DNA of 6,759 nucleotides from positions 1 to 6,759 of the forward strand of contig JAGLUD010000364.1 in assembly GCA_023134935.1 (NCBI GenBank), written 5' to 3'. Both the position numbers and the translations under genes were made by a program. The notes beneath the pieces were generated by a model. The model searched no databases, had not been told where the DNA came from, and worked only from the letters and a program-made list of their open reading frames with translations. How positions within the stretch are numbered: position 1 is the first letter of the stretch; every line of letters starts with the position of its first letter. The DNA is from Paracoccaceae bacterium (GTDB lineage Bacteria > Pseudomonadota > Alphaproteobacteria > Rhodobacterales > Rhodobacteraceae). Below are positions 1 to 6,727 of this stretch, piece by piece.

Positions 1-1507
1 TCCCGTCGCCATGCGCCGCCGCACTGGTGAACACCACTGCCGAGTTCTCAACCGAGCGGCCGAACGCCCCGAACATTGGCCGTGAATAGACAGGCTGCGG
101 TGTGGGGATCGACGCATTCGGGTCACCCATCTGCGCCATTACGATTGTTCCGCCCAGCAGCACCATTTCGGGTTTCACGCCAAAGAACGCAGGGTTCCAG
201 AACACCAGATCGGCGCGTTTCCCCTCGGCGATCGAACCGATGTGCTTGGATATCCCGTGTGCAATCGCAGGATTGATTGTGTATTTCGCGATGTAACGGC
301 GAACACGGAAGTTATCGTTGTCGCCGGTTTCCTCGGTTAAACGGCCACGTTGTTTCTTCATCTTGTCAGCGGTTTGCCACGTTCGGATCAGCACCTCGCC
401 CACGCGCCCCATCGCCTGACTGTCACTTGCGATGACCGAAAACGCGCCTATGTCATGCAGAATATCTTCGGCTGCAATGGTTTCGCGCCGGATGCGGGAT
501 TCTGCGAACGCGATGTCCTCGGGGATGCTGGCGTCAAGGTGGTGACACACCATCAGCATATCGAGGTGCTCTTCCAGCGTGTTCACCGTGTAGGGCATCG
601 TCGGGTTGGTGGAGGCCGGAATGACATTTGCCTCCCCGCAAATCTTGATGATGTCGGGGGCATGGCCGCCGCCTGCTCCCTCCGTATGGAAGGCGTGAAT
701 GGTGCGGCCCTTGATGGCGCCGACGGTGTGTTCCAGAAAACCGCTCTCGTTAATAGTGTCGGTGTGGATCATGACTTGAACGTCCATCGCATCGGCCACG
801 CTTAGGCAATTGTCGATTGCAGCGGGGGTGGTGCCCCAGTCTTCGTGCAGTTTAAGCGAACAGGCCCCGCCCAGAATTTGCTCGTGCAGCGCGGCAGGCT
901 GGCTAGCGTTGCCTTTGCCAGCAAAGGCGAGGTTCATGGCAAAAGCATCGGCGGATTGCATCATGCGCCCGATGTGCCAAGGACCAGGCGTGCAGGTGGT
1001 GGCCAACGTGCCGTGCGCCGGGCCAGTGCCACCGCCAAGCATGGTTGTAACGCCGGAATGCAGCGCATCATCGATTTGTTGTGGGCAGATGAAATGGATG
1101 TGGCTGTCAAACCCGCCAGCCGTCAGGATACGCCCTTCACCCGCTATAGCTTCGGTTCCAGGGCCGATAATAATGTCGACATTCGGTTGGATATCGGGGT
1201 TGCCAGCCTTACCGATCTTGTGAATTAGTCCGTCTTTCAGTCCCACATCAGCCTTATATATACCCGAGTGATCAACGATCAGCGCATTGGTGATCACCGT
1301 ATCCACGGCCCCCTCCGCACGTGTCGTTTGGGACTGCCCCATACCGTCACGCATAACTTTGCCGCCACCGAACTTGATTTCTTCGCCGTATGTGGTGAGG
1401 TCGCGTTCAACCTCGATTATTAGGTCGGTATCGGCAAGCCGGACCTTATCGCCAACGGTTGGGCCAAACATATGAGCGTAAGAGGTGCGGGGAATGTTAG
1501 TGGGCAT
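1..1507 (-). CDS. ureC: Urease subunit alpha (partial, C-terminus off the left edge)
   Basis: This is the catalytic subunit of nickel urease (urea + H2O to ammonia and carbamate), a cytoplasmic enzyme. Translating the minus strand from ATG at 1507 gives 502 uninterrupted codons to the left edge; the family is about 570 residues, so roughly the last 65-70 are missing. All active-site residues are present, each offset +2 from Klebsiella urease numbering: nickel ligands His136 and His138 (in SHIHF), the carbamylated lysine Lys219 (in [11 protein letters not shown]), His248 (in MIHTDT), His274 (in [10 protein letters not shown]) and Asp362 (in ASDSQAMGR). The mobile-flap pair Cys321-His322 is seen in MVCHHLD. 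The start overlaps the ureB stop as TGATG, so translation is probably coupled. It lies last in ureD-A-B-C as visible here. Identity is certain; only the C-terminus is unseen. Confidence 0.98.
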   Translation of the reverse strand, partial: MPTNIPRTSYAHMFGPTVGDKVRLADTDLIIEVERDLTTYGEEIKFGGGKVMRDGMGQSQTTRAEGAVDTVITNALIVDHSGIYKADVGLKDGLIHKIGKAGNPDIQPNVDIIIGPGTEAIAGEGRILTAGGFDSHIHFICPQQIDDALHSGVTTMLGGGTGPAHGTLATTCTPGPWHIGRMMQSADAFAMNLAFAGKGNASQPAALHEQILGGACSLKLHEDWGTTPAAIDNCLSVADAMDVQVMIHTDTINESGFLEHTVGAIKGRTIHAFHTEGAGGGHAPDIIKICGEANVIPASTNPTMPYTVNTLEEHLDMLMVCHHLDASIPEDIAFAESRIRRETIAAEDILHDIGAFSVIASDSQAMGRVGEVLIRTWQTADKMKKQRGRLTEETGDNDNFRVRRYIAKYTINPAIAHGISKHIGSIAEGKRADLVFWNPAFFGVKPEMVLLGGTIVMAQMGDPNASIPTPQPVYSRPMFGAFGRSVENSAVVFTSAAAHGDG

Positions 1508-1812
1508 CAGAGGCCTCCCATCACTTGTTGATTAAAGCCGAACACCTTGCGCGCCCCGCCATATGGCACCAAATGCACCTCGCGGGTTTGCCCGGGCTCA
1601 AAGCGCACGGCGGTACCTGCCGCTATGTTCAAACGAAAGCCAAGGGCGGATTTGCGGTCGAATTCCAGCGCCGGATTAACCTCGCCGAAATGATAATGGC
1701 TGCCAACCTGCACGGGGCGATCGCCAGTGTTCGACACCGTCAGCGTAATTGGTTTTGCATCTTTGTTGAGGGTGATAACACCATCAGCGGGGAAAATTTC
1801 TCCGGGGATCAT
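1507..1812 (-). CDS. ureB: Urease subunit beta
   Basis: This is the 101-residue beta subunit of urease, a structural part of the (alpha-beta-gamma) trimeric enzyme that packs against UreC. It has the usual N-terminus [11 protein letters not shown], the conserved core segments [14 protein letters not shown] and FDR, and the typical C-terminal [16 protein letters not shown] followed by a VFGFN segment. Length matches the family (about 100-110). The ATG at 1812 is 9 nt downstream of the ureA stop. An AGGA Shine-Dalgarno motif overlaps that stop codon, which supports this start and suggests coupled translation. The TGA stop shares one base with the ureC ATG. No anomaly is visible. In many other bacteria ureA and ureB are fused; here they are separate, the common alphaproteobacterial arrangement. 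Confidence 0.98.
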   Translation of the reverse strand: MIPGEIFPADGVITLNKDAKPITLTVSNTGDRPVQVGSHYHFGEVNPALEFDRKSALGFRLNIAAGTAVRFEPGQTREVHLVPYGGARKVFGFNQQVMGGL

Positions 1813-1821
1813 TGCTATATC

Positions 1822-2124
1822 CTATCTGATTGGCTGATGGACGGTCACAAGTTTTGTGCCATCCGGAAACGTTGCTTCAACCTGCACGTCGTGGATCATC
1901 TCGGCGATGCCTTCCATGCATTGGTCGCGGGTAATTACGGTCGCGCCTGCAGACATCATGTCTGCAACCGAACGGCCATCGCGTGCACCCTCAACCACAT
2001 AATCCGTGATTATTGCGATTGCTTCGGGATGGTTAAGCTTTACGCCTCGTTCCAGCCGTCCACGGGCAACCATGGCGGCAAGGCTGACAAGAAGCTTGTC
2101 TTTTTCTCTTGGGGTCAAGTTCAT
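1822..2124 (-). CDS. ureA: Urease subunit gamma
   Basis: This is the 100-residue gamma subunit of urease. It begins [20 protein letters not shown], then shows the family landmarks [34 protein letters not shown] and a C-terminal [17 protein letters not shown], so it is full length and of normal size. The ATG at 2124 is preceded by an AAGGA Shine-Dalgarno that overlaps the TAA stop of ureD, with 6 nt between the motif and the start. This points to a single polycistronic mRNA with coupled initiation. It follows ureD and precedes ureB by 9 nt. There is no lesion or unusual residue that I can see. Confidence 0.98.
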   Translation of the reverse strand: MNLTPREKDKLLVSLAAMVARGRLERGVKLNHPEAIAIITDYVVEGARDGRSVADMMSAGATVITRDQCMEGIAEMIHDVQVEATFPDGTKLVTVHQPIR

Positions 2125-2133
2125 TGGTGGTCC

Positions 2134-2949
2134 TTACATATGCCAGATACGGGGTAATTCACAGCCGCGAAACTGCGTTAAGAATGCAACCAGCGCGGCG
2201 CGTAACGGCTGGGCATCAGGGGCAAGAAAACGAACCGATAGCATACCGTTCCAAGCCGAGGCGCCGGCTTCGACCCCTTCGAACTTCAACAGGCTTCGGG
2301 CATGGTCAATTCGCGCCTCTGCGTCAGGGGCGATATATAGTATCGTTGATAATGCACGGTTGCCGTTCAGTGTAGCGGTTGTTGACAAAGTTTTGGTTGT
2401 CGGCGAACCGAAACGCAGCGCATCCGCAAAAACCAGCCGCCCTCCTCGACGCACCCGCCACTGGTCCGATATCGAGGCCTCGCGCAACGTCTCTCCCATC
2501 GCGCGGCGGCCAAGCACCAAGGTTTCGACCGCCAGCAGATGCGCGGTATCAGCCATTTCGACGTTTAGCTGGCGCTTAAGGACGGAACCCTCGAACAATA
2601 TCGTTTCCTGCGGAAGCCATTCCAGACGGCTGTTCGCTTCAAGCGTCAGCATGTTTGTAATTTTTGCAGCCCCGGAGCAGGACTTATAGATTCTCTCAGC
2701 CGCTTGGGTTGTCACGCAAAGTGCTGTGTTTGCCTCAACTTTCGCAGAATACTCAAGTTGGTCACCACCCGTCACGCCGCCAGAGGTATTTAGGAAAGCG
2801 GCTTCGGGCGTAGGTTGAAAATTTCGCGGCAACAACGCCTTTGCGCAACCACTTTGATGCAGGTGCCGCAATCCTGTCGCCCCGAACACAACGTCCGCAC
2901 GCCCATGTGCGCGTTGCAACGGTTTTCCTGAATTAGGAGTATCTAACAT
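2134..2949 (-). CDS. ureD: Urease accessory protein UreD
   Basis: UreD (called UreH in some species) binds the urease apoprotein and, with UreF and UreG, delivers nickel and allows carbamylation of the active-site lysine. The protein carries the family motifs LHQSGCAKALLPR, LNTSGGVTGGDQL, VTTQAAERIYKS and LEWLPQETILFEGS. I chose the ATG at 2949 (271 residues), which has a purine-rich AGGGTGG directly upstream and starts MLDTPNSGKPLQRAHGRADV. An in-frame TTG at 3024 would add 25 residues that do not resemble UreD, so I think it is not used. It is the first gene of the visible urease operon. The 132 nt between it and the upstream RHS remnant contain no convincing sigma70 or sigma54 promoter that I can point to. 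Confidence 0.95.
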   Translation of the reverse strand: MLDTPNSGKPLQRAHGRADVVFGATGLRHLHQSGCAKALLPRNFQPTPEAAFLNTSGGVTGGDQLEYSAKVEANTALCVTTQAAERIYKSCSGAAKITNMLTLEANSRLEWLPQETILFEGSVLKRQLNVEMADTAHLLAVETLVLGRRAMGETLREASISDQWRVRRGGRLVFADALRFGSPTTKTLSTTATLNGNRALSTILYIAPDAEARIDHARSLLKFEGVEAGASAWNGMLSVRFLAPDAQPLRAALVAFLTQFRGCELPRIWHM

Positions 2950-3081
2950 CCACCCTACATATCCGCGACGTACCGGACTTATTAAATTTGCGTGCGCCAC
3001 GTCTTTAATATGTGTTGGTATCAAATGATAGCAGCTTTCGACGCATTACCGGCCTAAGGTATTGAAAGGTTTCGTGCGAAC

Positions 3082-4324
3082 CTACCGTGTGTAATCGATT
3101 GATGCCATTCCCTGCCCCGCCACATCAGAAACAAGGCCTTCAGCGGTATATTCAAAGGTTTTCCAGCGTCCGTCATCTGCCATCCAGCTAACCGGCCTGT
3201 CTGCCAGATCGCACTCATAAGTCGTGATTATTCCTTCTGCATCCAGATGCGAAAGCAATCTATCGCCGTCATTGTATGGAAAACGCTCAACTCTTCCGCC
3301 CTCGCCCGCGATGGCCGTTACCCTTCCAGCAGCATCTGATTGCTGCCAAAATGTAGCGCCTGATGTCGCAACCAGCTGAGGATGTCCGCGTATGTCAGGC
3401 TCCGAATAAATCACGTCGGATTCACCGTGTGTTGGCAGCGGTACAGATCCTCCCTTTCCGACGAGCATTGCCGGGTCACCCGCGCCATCCAGAACAACCC
3501 CGCCGACCCATTTTCCGTTAACTGCGAAATCAACCTGACCGTCTCGTTGATCTCGGATAACTTGAGTTCCATCCGGTCCGGTCTCGGTGACCGTAAACTG
3601 GTCCGCCATTATGGGATGACGAACCATTTCTGTGCGAAAACTGTTACCGTCGGCATCAACTCTCACCTGCACAATTCGCCCGTCTTCAACCGCACCCCAA
3701 CTGTCAAAACGGGTTTCCAGACTGCCGGGACCGTTCAACAGGTTTACACGGCCGTTAACATCCTGACTGATAGTAAGTGACGATCCATCGACAAAATGCA
3801 CAAGTTCTAGCGAGCCCTCGTTATTATAAACGAATTCGGTTTTACGGTTCAGCGCATCAGAAGTCCTGCTTAGTTGGCCGTGCTGGTACTCATACCCAAC
3901 TTTTCGCCCCATCGAACCTTCCCGCGGTCGCCTGATACATTTCAGATCCAGAGCGAACATAAGCGCTGACACCGCCATCGCTTTCGTTGAAGAACAACGT
4001 TCGCGTGTTACCGTCTTGTTCAACCAACACGCCAAATGTCCAAGCCCAACCGGGTCCCATACCCGTATCGGGCGCATTTGCAATGTATCTACGCGCAAGC
4101 ACCAACGGCCAACCGCGCGCCGCGATAGACATGTCTGCGAATGTAAGTTGAAGGTATCCGTTCAGTTGAACAGCCTGTTGGTGAAACGCTTCCGGCAGCG
4201 CAAGTTCATACGGAAGTGGCGAAACCACCGCGGCGGGAACCGCAAAAACAGGCACTTGCTCTTCTGCCTCTATGCTCGGCGCCACCATAAAGAAGAACGC
4301 AATAACTTTCAGCATGGCTTTCAT
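3082..4324 (-). pseudogene. RHS/YD-repeat secreted protein, frame-disrupted and truncated
   Basis: Two minus-strand frames together encode one recognisable RHS-type protein. Frame one starts at ATG 4324 with a signal peptide (MKAMLKVIAFFFMVAPSIEA, likely cleaved after IEA) and then the typical RHS N-terminal segment: LNGYLQLTFADMSIAARGWPL, LARRYIANAPDTGMGPGW. It stops at 3890. The C-terminal half continues one base out of register: GYEYQHGQLSRTSDALNRKT, then YNNEGSL and more YD-like units (PYNDGDRLL, YECDLADRPV, FEYTAEGLVSD) to TAG at 3082. The switch is best placed near 3898-3912. In RHS proteins these two parts are normally separated by further sequence (sugar-like beta strands and a DRNGN-type motif), so I infer a deletion as well as a frame change. 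No C-terminal toxin-like domain or RHS core end is present. The start overlaps the stop of the upstream gene. RHS-repeat character is fairly sure; its function is unknown. Confidence 0.8.
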
Positions 4325-5418
4325 CAGTCATGACTCCCGAACAATGCTTCACCAGACGGTACTGGCAATCTCGGATACAAACCCGACGCATCATGCAAAC
4401 TGCGCATTTTCAGCTGCATGCCGAGCCGCAGTTCCCCCGCCTCCGGATCTACGTCCAGCAATTCGATGCTGTAAATTGTAGAAGGCATCAGCCAGTGGAT
4501 ATTGCCTTCGATCACCTCACCGGTCTCCAGATTAGACCAAGCAACTGTCGCAATATTTTCAGCACCTGTCAGCCGGTACAATCCGGGCTGCGGTGGCTGC
4601 AAAACGATAAGGGGTGGCTTAACACCCGCAGGTACGATGAAGTGTTCGCCGGGTAACAACGCCTGCTCTCCGGACAAGACTGTTTCACCGACAAACGAGC
4701 CGTCCGGCCTTTGCAAACGCACTCGCACAGCCAGCGGTTCTTCTCGCGCCTGCTCACTCCAGTAATAGCTGTGACTCAATATTACGAAAGATATCGCCGT
4801 TCCGCCCTCGACAGGGACGCCCCAACTACCCACCGAAAATGAATTACCTTCAGCGTCAATCCAATATGGTGTAAGTTGCGGGTGACCGCCCCCTTCAATC
4901 AATTCTAAAACGAGCTGGCCGCTTGTCGGAATTTCAATGCGAAAGTAGTCACGGTCCACCCTAGGCATAAGCCGAAATCGCAGGGTCTCTCCAGGCTTCG
5001 TTATTGAGGCCATTTCAAGCGTATCATTTGGTTCAACGAACGGCTCCGCGGTGAACCATATCTCCATCGAGACATTCATTTGTTCGATCAAAGGCGCGGG
5101 CGGAACCACAACCAAATTTGCACTCGTTTCAGGTGAAAGGTAGACCCAGCCTTCTACGAATTCTGTCGCACCGTCTTCCAGCAGCCGAGAATACGTGAAA
5201 TCGTCTGGAAACAGAGAATCAAGTTTTGCGAAACCGGAGTGATCAGCCGAAACATTTAAAGATACGTTCGGGCTTGCGGCAGAGAATTCAATTTCTTGAA
5301 ATGTTTTGGGCGTGTCCAACACGAGTTCTTGCGCCGAAGCCGGTAACGCTGCCAGAAACTACAATAACAGAACTAACACCCGAGCGGGTGGAAAGGACTT
5401 CCAAAACCCACTCAACAA
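4324..5418 (-). pseudogene. Secreted PPC-like beta-domain protein with an amber codon in its signal peptide
   Basis: From TTG at 5418 the minus strand reads a basic, then hydrophobic, signal peptide (FWKSFPPARVLVLLL), then TAG at 5361-5359, then FLAALPASAQE, which is a clean end to a signal peptide with cleavage after ASA. The frame then stays open to TGA at 4326-4324, giving 364 codons if the amber is read through. After the amber the first possible start is GTG at 5322, already inside the mature protein, so it would have no export signal. The mature part has an N-terminal beta-rich region, then EPNDT followed by a D.DYFRI..P.SGQLVLEL segment (about residues 129-215) that resembles bacterial pre-peptidase C-terminal (PPC) domains, then a further beta-rich region ending VPSGEALFGSHD. 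I do not recognise a specific function. Its stop overlaps the RHS start as TGATG. It is probably a pseudogene; stop readthrough or a sequence error are alternatives. Confidence 0.7.
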
Positions 5419-5427
5419 TTGAAATCA

Positions 5428-5431
5428 TCCT
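5428..5431 (-). promoter_or_regulatory. Shine-Dalgarno supporting the TTG start of the PPC-like gene
   Basis: AGGA on the minus strand lies 9 nt before TTG 5418 and 12 nt before a second TTG at 5415. This supports placing the original start there, so that the signal peptide including the amber codon is part of the gene. An ATG at 5428 is in a different frame and gives a peptide without clear family character. Confidence 0.45.
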
Positions 5432-5464
5432 GCGATTCTCTAATTTGTCGACGCTATCACAAAA

Positions 5465-5523
5465 GCAAATATTGCCCCAATTTGCCCTAGCAATATCAAG
5501 CGAGCTCAATTCTAAAAGCGAGC
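5465..5523. repeat. Inverted and direct repeats upstream of the PPC-RHS gene pair
   Basis: Two structures lie in the 159-nt gap between the DsrC-like gene and the PPC-like gene. An inverted repeat, GCAAAT-N9-ATTTGC, spans 5465-5485. A direct repeat of AAGCGAGC lies at 5498-5505 and 5516-5523, 18 nt start to start, followed in both copies by a CAAT (with one extra T in the first copy). They sit about 45-105 nt upstream of the proposed TTG start. This is where an operator would be expected, but no regulator can be named and no clear -35/-10 pair accompanies them. Confidence 0.4.
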
Positions 5524-5555
5524 CAATAAGTATTACGGACCCGCGACCATTGTGC

Positions 5556-5579
5556 CCCCGGCGCGCGAACGCGCTGGGG
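5556..5579. terminator. GC-rich hairpin after the DsrC-like gene, possible terminator
   Basis: CCCCGGCGCG-CGAA-CGCGCTGGGG forms a 10-bp stem with a 4-nt loop about 12 nt beyond the stop of the minus-strand DsrC-like gene. Read on the minus strand, the stem has one A-C mismatch and no U tract follows. Read on the plus strand the same position is a G-U pair and AGTTCTTT follows. It probably ends or attenuates transcription of the DsrC-like gene before the PPC-RHS unit, but it is not a classic intrinsic terminator in that direction. Confidence 0.45.
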
Positions 5580-5590
5580 AGTTCTTTAGC

Positions 5591-5929
5591 TTAGTAACCA
5601 CCCTTACGGCGGCTTTCGGGCAGGCCTGCAACTTTGCCGCCCTGCTTAGATGGGTCGCCCGGGAACAATTCGTACACATCGCGCTGGCTTAGCTTTTCGC
5701 CCCAAGCGTCGCTCATCGCTTTAACAATTTTGCGCGTGTTGGGCTGATTACCGCCGTTGTCGATATATTCTTCGCGCAAGAAGTTCATCAAGTCCCAGTG
5801 CTTATCCGTCAGCTCGATCCCCTCTTGAGCGGCCAATAGCATCGCGACGCCCTTGTTCCAGTCTTCAACATTTTCCAGATGACCGTTCGCATTGGTTTCG
5901 ATTGTATTGCCTTCGTATTCAAATGACAT
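5591..5929 (-). CDS. DsrC/TusE-family protein lacking both C-terminal cysteines
   Basis: This 112-residue protein belongs to the DsrC/TusE fold family: an N-terminal NANGHLENVEDWNKGVA segment, GIELTDKHWDLMNFLREEY in the middle, NTRKIVKAM, and a C-terminal arm LFPGDPSKQGGKVAGLPESRRKGGY. DsrC (dissimilatory sulfur metabolism) uses two arm cysteines, and TusE (tRNA 2-thiolation sulfur relay) uses the penultimate one. Here Gly98 and Gly111 occupy those positions and the protein has no cysteine at all, so it cannot carry sulfur by the known mechanism. Cys-less members have been grouped as RspA-like (regulatory, sulfur-related), and this arm ending resembles what I recall from Rhodobacteraceae. ATG 5929 has a strong GGGGGA Shine-Dalgarno. 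It appears to be a single-gene unit with its own promoter. Family is sure; function is uncertain. Confidence 0.9.
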   Translation of the reverse strand: MSFEYEGNTIETNANGHLENVEDWNKGVAMLLAAQEGIELTDKHWDLMNFLREEYIDNGGNQPNTRKIVKAMSDAWGEKLSQRDVYELFPGDPSKQGGKVAGLPESRRKGGY

Positions 5930-5958
5930 TGTCTTTCCCCCAGTTTGGTTGTTGCACG

Positions 5959-5988
5959 ATTATACATTCAAACAACAGGATGTGTCAA
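5959..5988 (-). promoter_or_regulatory. Consensus sigma70 promoter of the DsrC-like gene
   Basis: On the minus strand a perfect -35 box TTGACA (5988-5983) is followed by an 18-bp spacer and a perfect -10 box TATAAT (5964-5959). Transcription should start near 5952, giving a 5' leader of only about 20 nt that includes the GGGGGA ribosome-binding site of the DsrC-like gene. Two exact hexamers are unusual in this kind of genome and suggest strong, constitutive-type expression. Confidence 0.8.
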
Positions 5989-6499
5989 TTTACATGGAGG
6001 TAGGCGACTCAGATAGTATGTCGTGATTAACGGCGCTCCGCTCGGCGGCTCCTTCAGCAGGTATCATCATAAGCTATTCCACGCGCAGTTAGCTCACCTT
6101 TGGCGATTCCGTCAGAAAATGACAATTGTGGGCGACAACTTATTTTTCACGCATCAATCTGGACGAAATTGCCTTATTCTCATACGGACACGTTCCTTAA
6201 ACGCTCTAATATTGTAGTTATGCGTATTAATGAATAATTATTTCCTTTTATTTACAAGATGTTGCGACATGGGTGGCAAGAAATTCAAATAAAACATTAT
6301 AGTTTTTGCTGTTTTCCTGAAGTCCGCCTAATTTCCGCCCGAATTGAACTGCATAAATATCAGCAATTGATCCGAAGAGTTGTTCTGACGGTCAAACATT
6401 AAACTCTGGAGTTCTGGAGTAGTGAGGCCAAGCGGCCATTCTAGTACCGGTTCATTTGGAGCCAAATTATTAACCTACACCCTTGGAAGGGGACACATT
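5989..6499. other. Long intergenic region between divergent genes; leader of the pilin gene
   Basis: This stretch of about 510 nt contains no gene I can support. Its left part (to about 6110) has ordinary composition with a small GC-rich patch; about 6160-6350 is clearly AT-rich. Near the pilin gene there is a tandem 8-bp repeat (TCTGGAGT twice, 6405-6420) and a perfect inverted repeat ATTTGG-AG-CCAAAT (6454-6467) some 32 nt before the ATG. A TATAGT at 6298 could be a -10 box but lacks a good -35 partner. A 64-codon plus-strand frame at 6023-6217 has no recognisable protein character and no ribosome-binding site. Confidence 0.6.
6454..6467. repeat. Perfect 6-bp inverted repeat upstream of the pilin gene
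   Basis: ATTTGG-AG-CCAAAT is a perfect 14-bp dyad ending 32 nt before the pilin start codon and followed by TATTAA. Its position suits a regulator-binding site or a small leader hairpin, but no specific regulator can be inferred. Confidence 0.35.
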
Positions 6500-6682
6500 A
6501 TGAAACTGTTCACAAAATTCGCAAATGACGAGTCCGGCGCTGTAACTGTAGACTGGGTTGTTTTGACTGCTGCTATCGTTGGTATTGCGATTGCTGTTAT
6601 CTCGCTGATTTCCGGCGGCATCCAAGATGCTTCAAACGGCATCAACGACGAGCTTGGCAACGCATCCTCGGTAACTTTCTAA
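6500..6682 (+). CDS. Flp/Fap-type type IVb prepilin
   Basis: This is a 60-residue prepilin of the Flp type, the major-subunit class of tight-adherence (Tad) pili, cleaved at the membrane by a prepilin peptidase such as TadV/CpaA. The short leader MKLFTKFANDESG ends in Gly13; cleavage before Ala14 would leave AVTVDWVVLTAAIVGIAI, the hydrophobic helix that anchors and packs the subunit. Position +5 of the mature protein is Asp where classical pilins have Glu, a substitution I recall in Rhodobacteraceae relatives of this family. The tail after the helix is short (about 20 residues) and polar. ATG 6500 is chosen because AAGGGGA lies just upstream and the leader fits; an upstream in-frame ATG at 6422 would spoil the leader. 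No other tad/cpa gene is in view, and a terminator follows, so it looks monocistronic. Confidence 0.9.
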   Translation: MKLFTKFANDESGAVTVDWVVLTAAIVGIAIAVISLISGGIQDASNGINDELGNASSVTF

Positions 6683-6727
6683 TATAGAAGTTAACGAACG
6701 CTATCTCAGGTAGCATCGAAATATTTG

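Noticed and set aside
350..805. Plus-strand open frames across the ureC and ureD regions (for example 350-805, 810-1223, 1525-2157, 2006-2689)
   Set aside because: They lie antisense to well-recognised urease genes and show no family character of their own; they are shadows of high-GC coding sequence.
2950..3024. TTG start at 3024 extending UreD by 25 residues
   Set aside because: The extension does not resemble UreD, and the ATG at 2949 has a purine-rich ribosome-binding site and gives the usual length.
3067..3083. AGGTT-N7-AACCT inverted repeat at the end of the RHS remnant as a terminator
   Set aside because: The stem is only 5 bp, it overlaps the stop codon and has no real U tract; it could easily arise by chance.
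5288..5509. 73-codon minus-strand frame overlapping the start of the PPC-like gene
   Set aside because: It runs one base out of register with the signal peptide and mature protein of the PPC-like gene and has no family character; it is an overlapping shadow frame.
6023..6217. 64-codon plus-strand frame in the intergenic region
   Set aside because: It has no recognisable motif and no ribosome-binding site. The opposite strand has a short piece reading GIAKGELTARGIAYDD that looks protein-like, but it is about 30 codons with no start, so I could not support it as a gene or a remnant.
6227..6241. TTAA-N7-TTAT as a CtrA-binding site for the pilin gene
   Set aside because: The second half-site is imperfect and the surroundings are so AT-rich that such matches are expected by chance.
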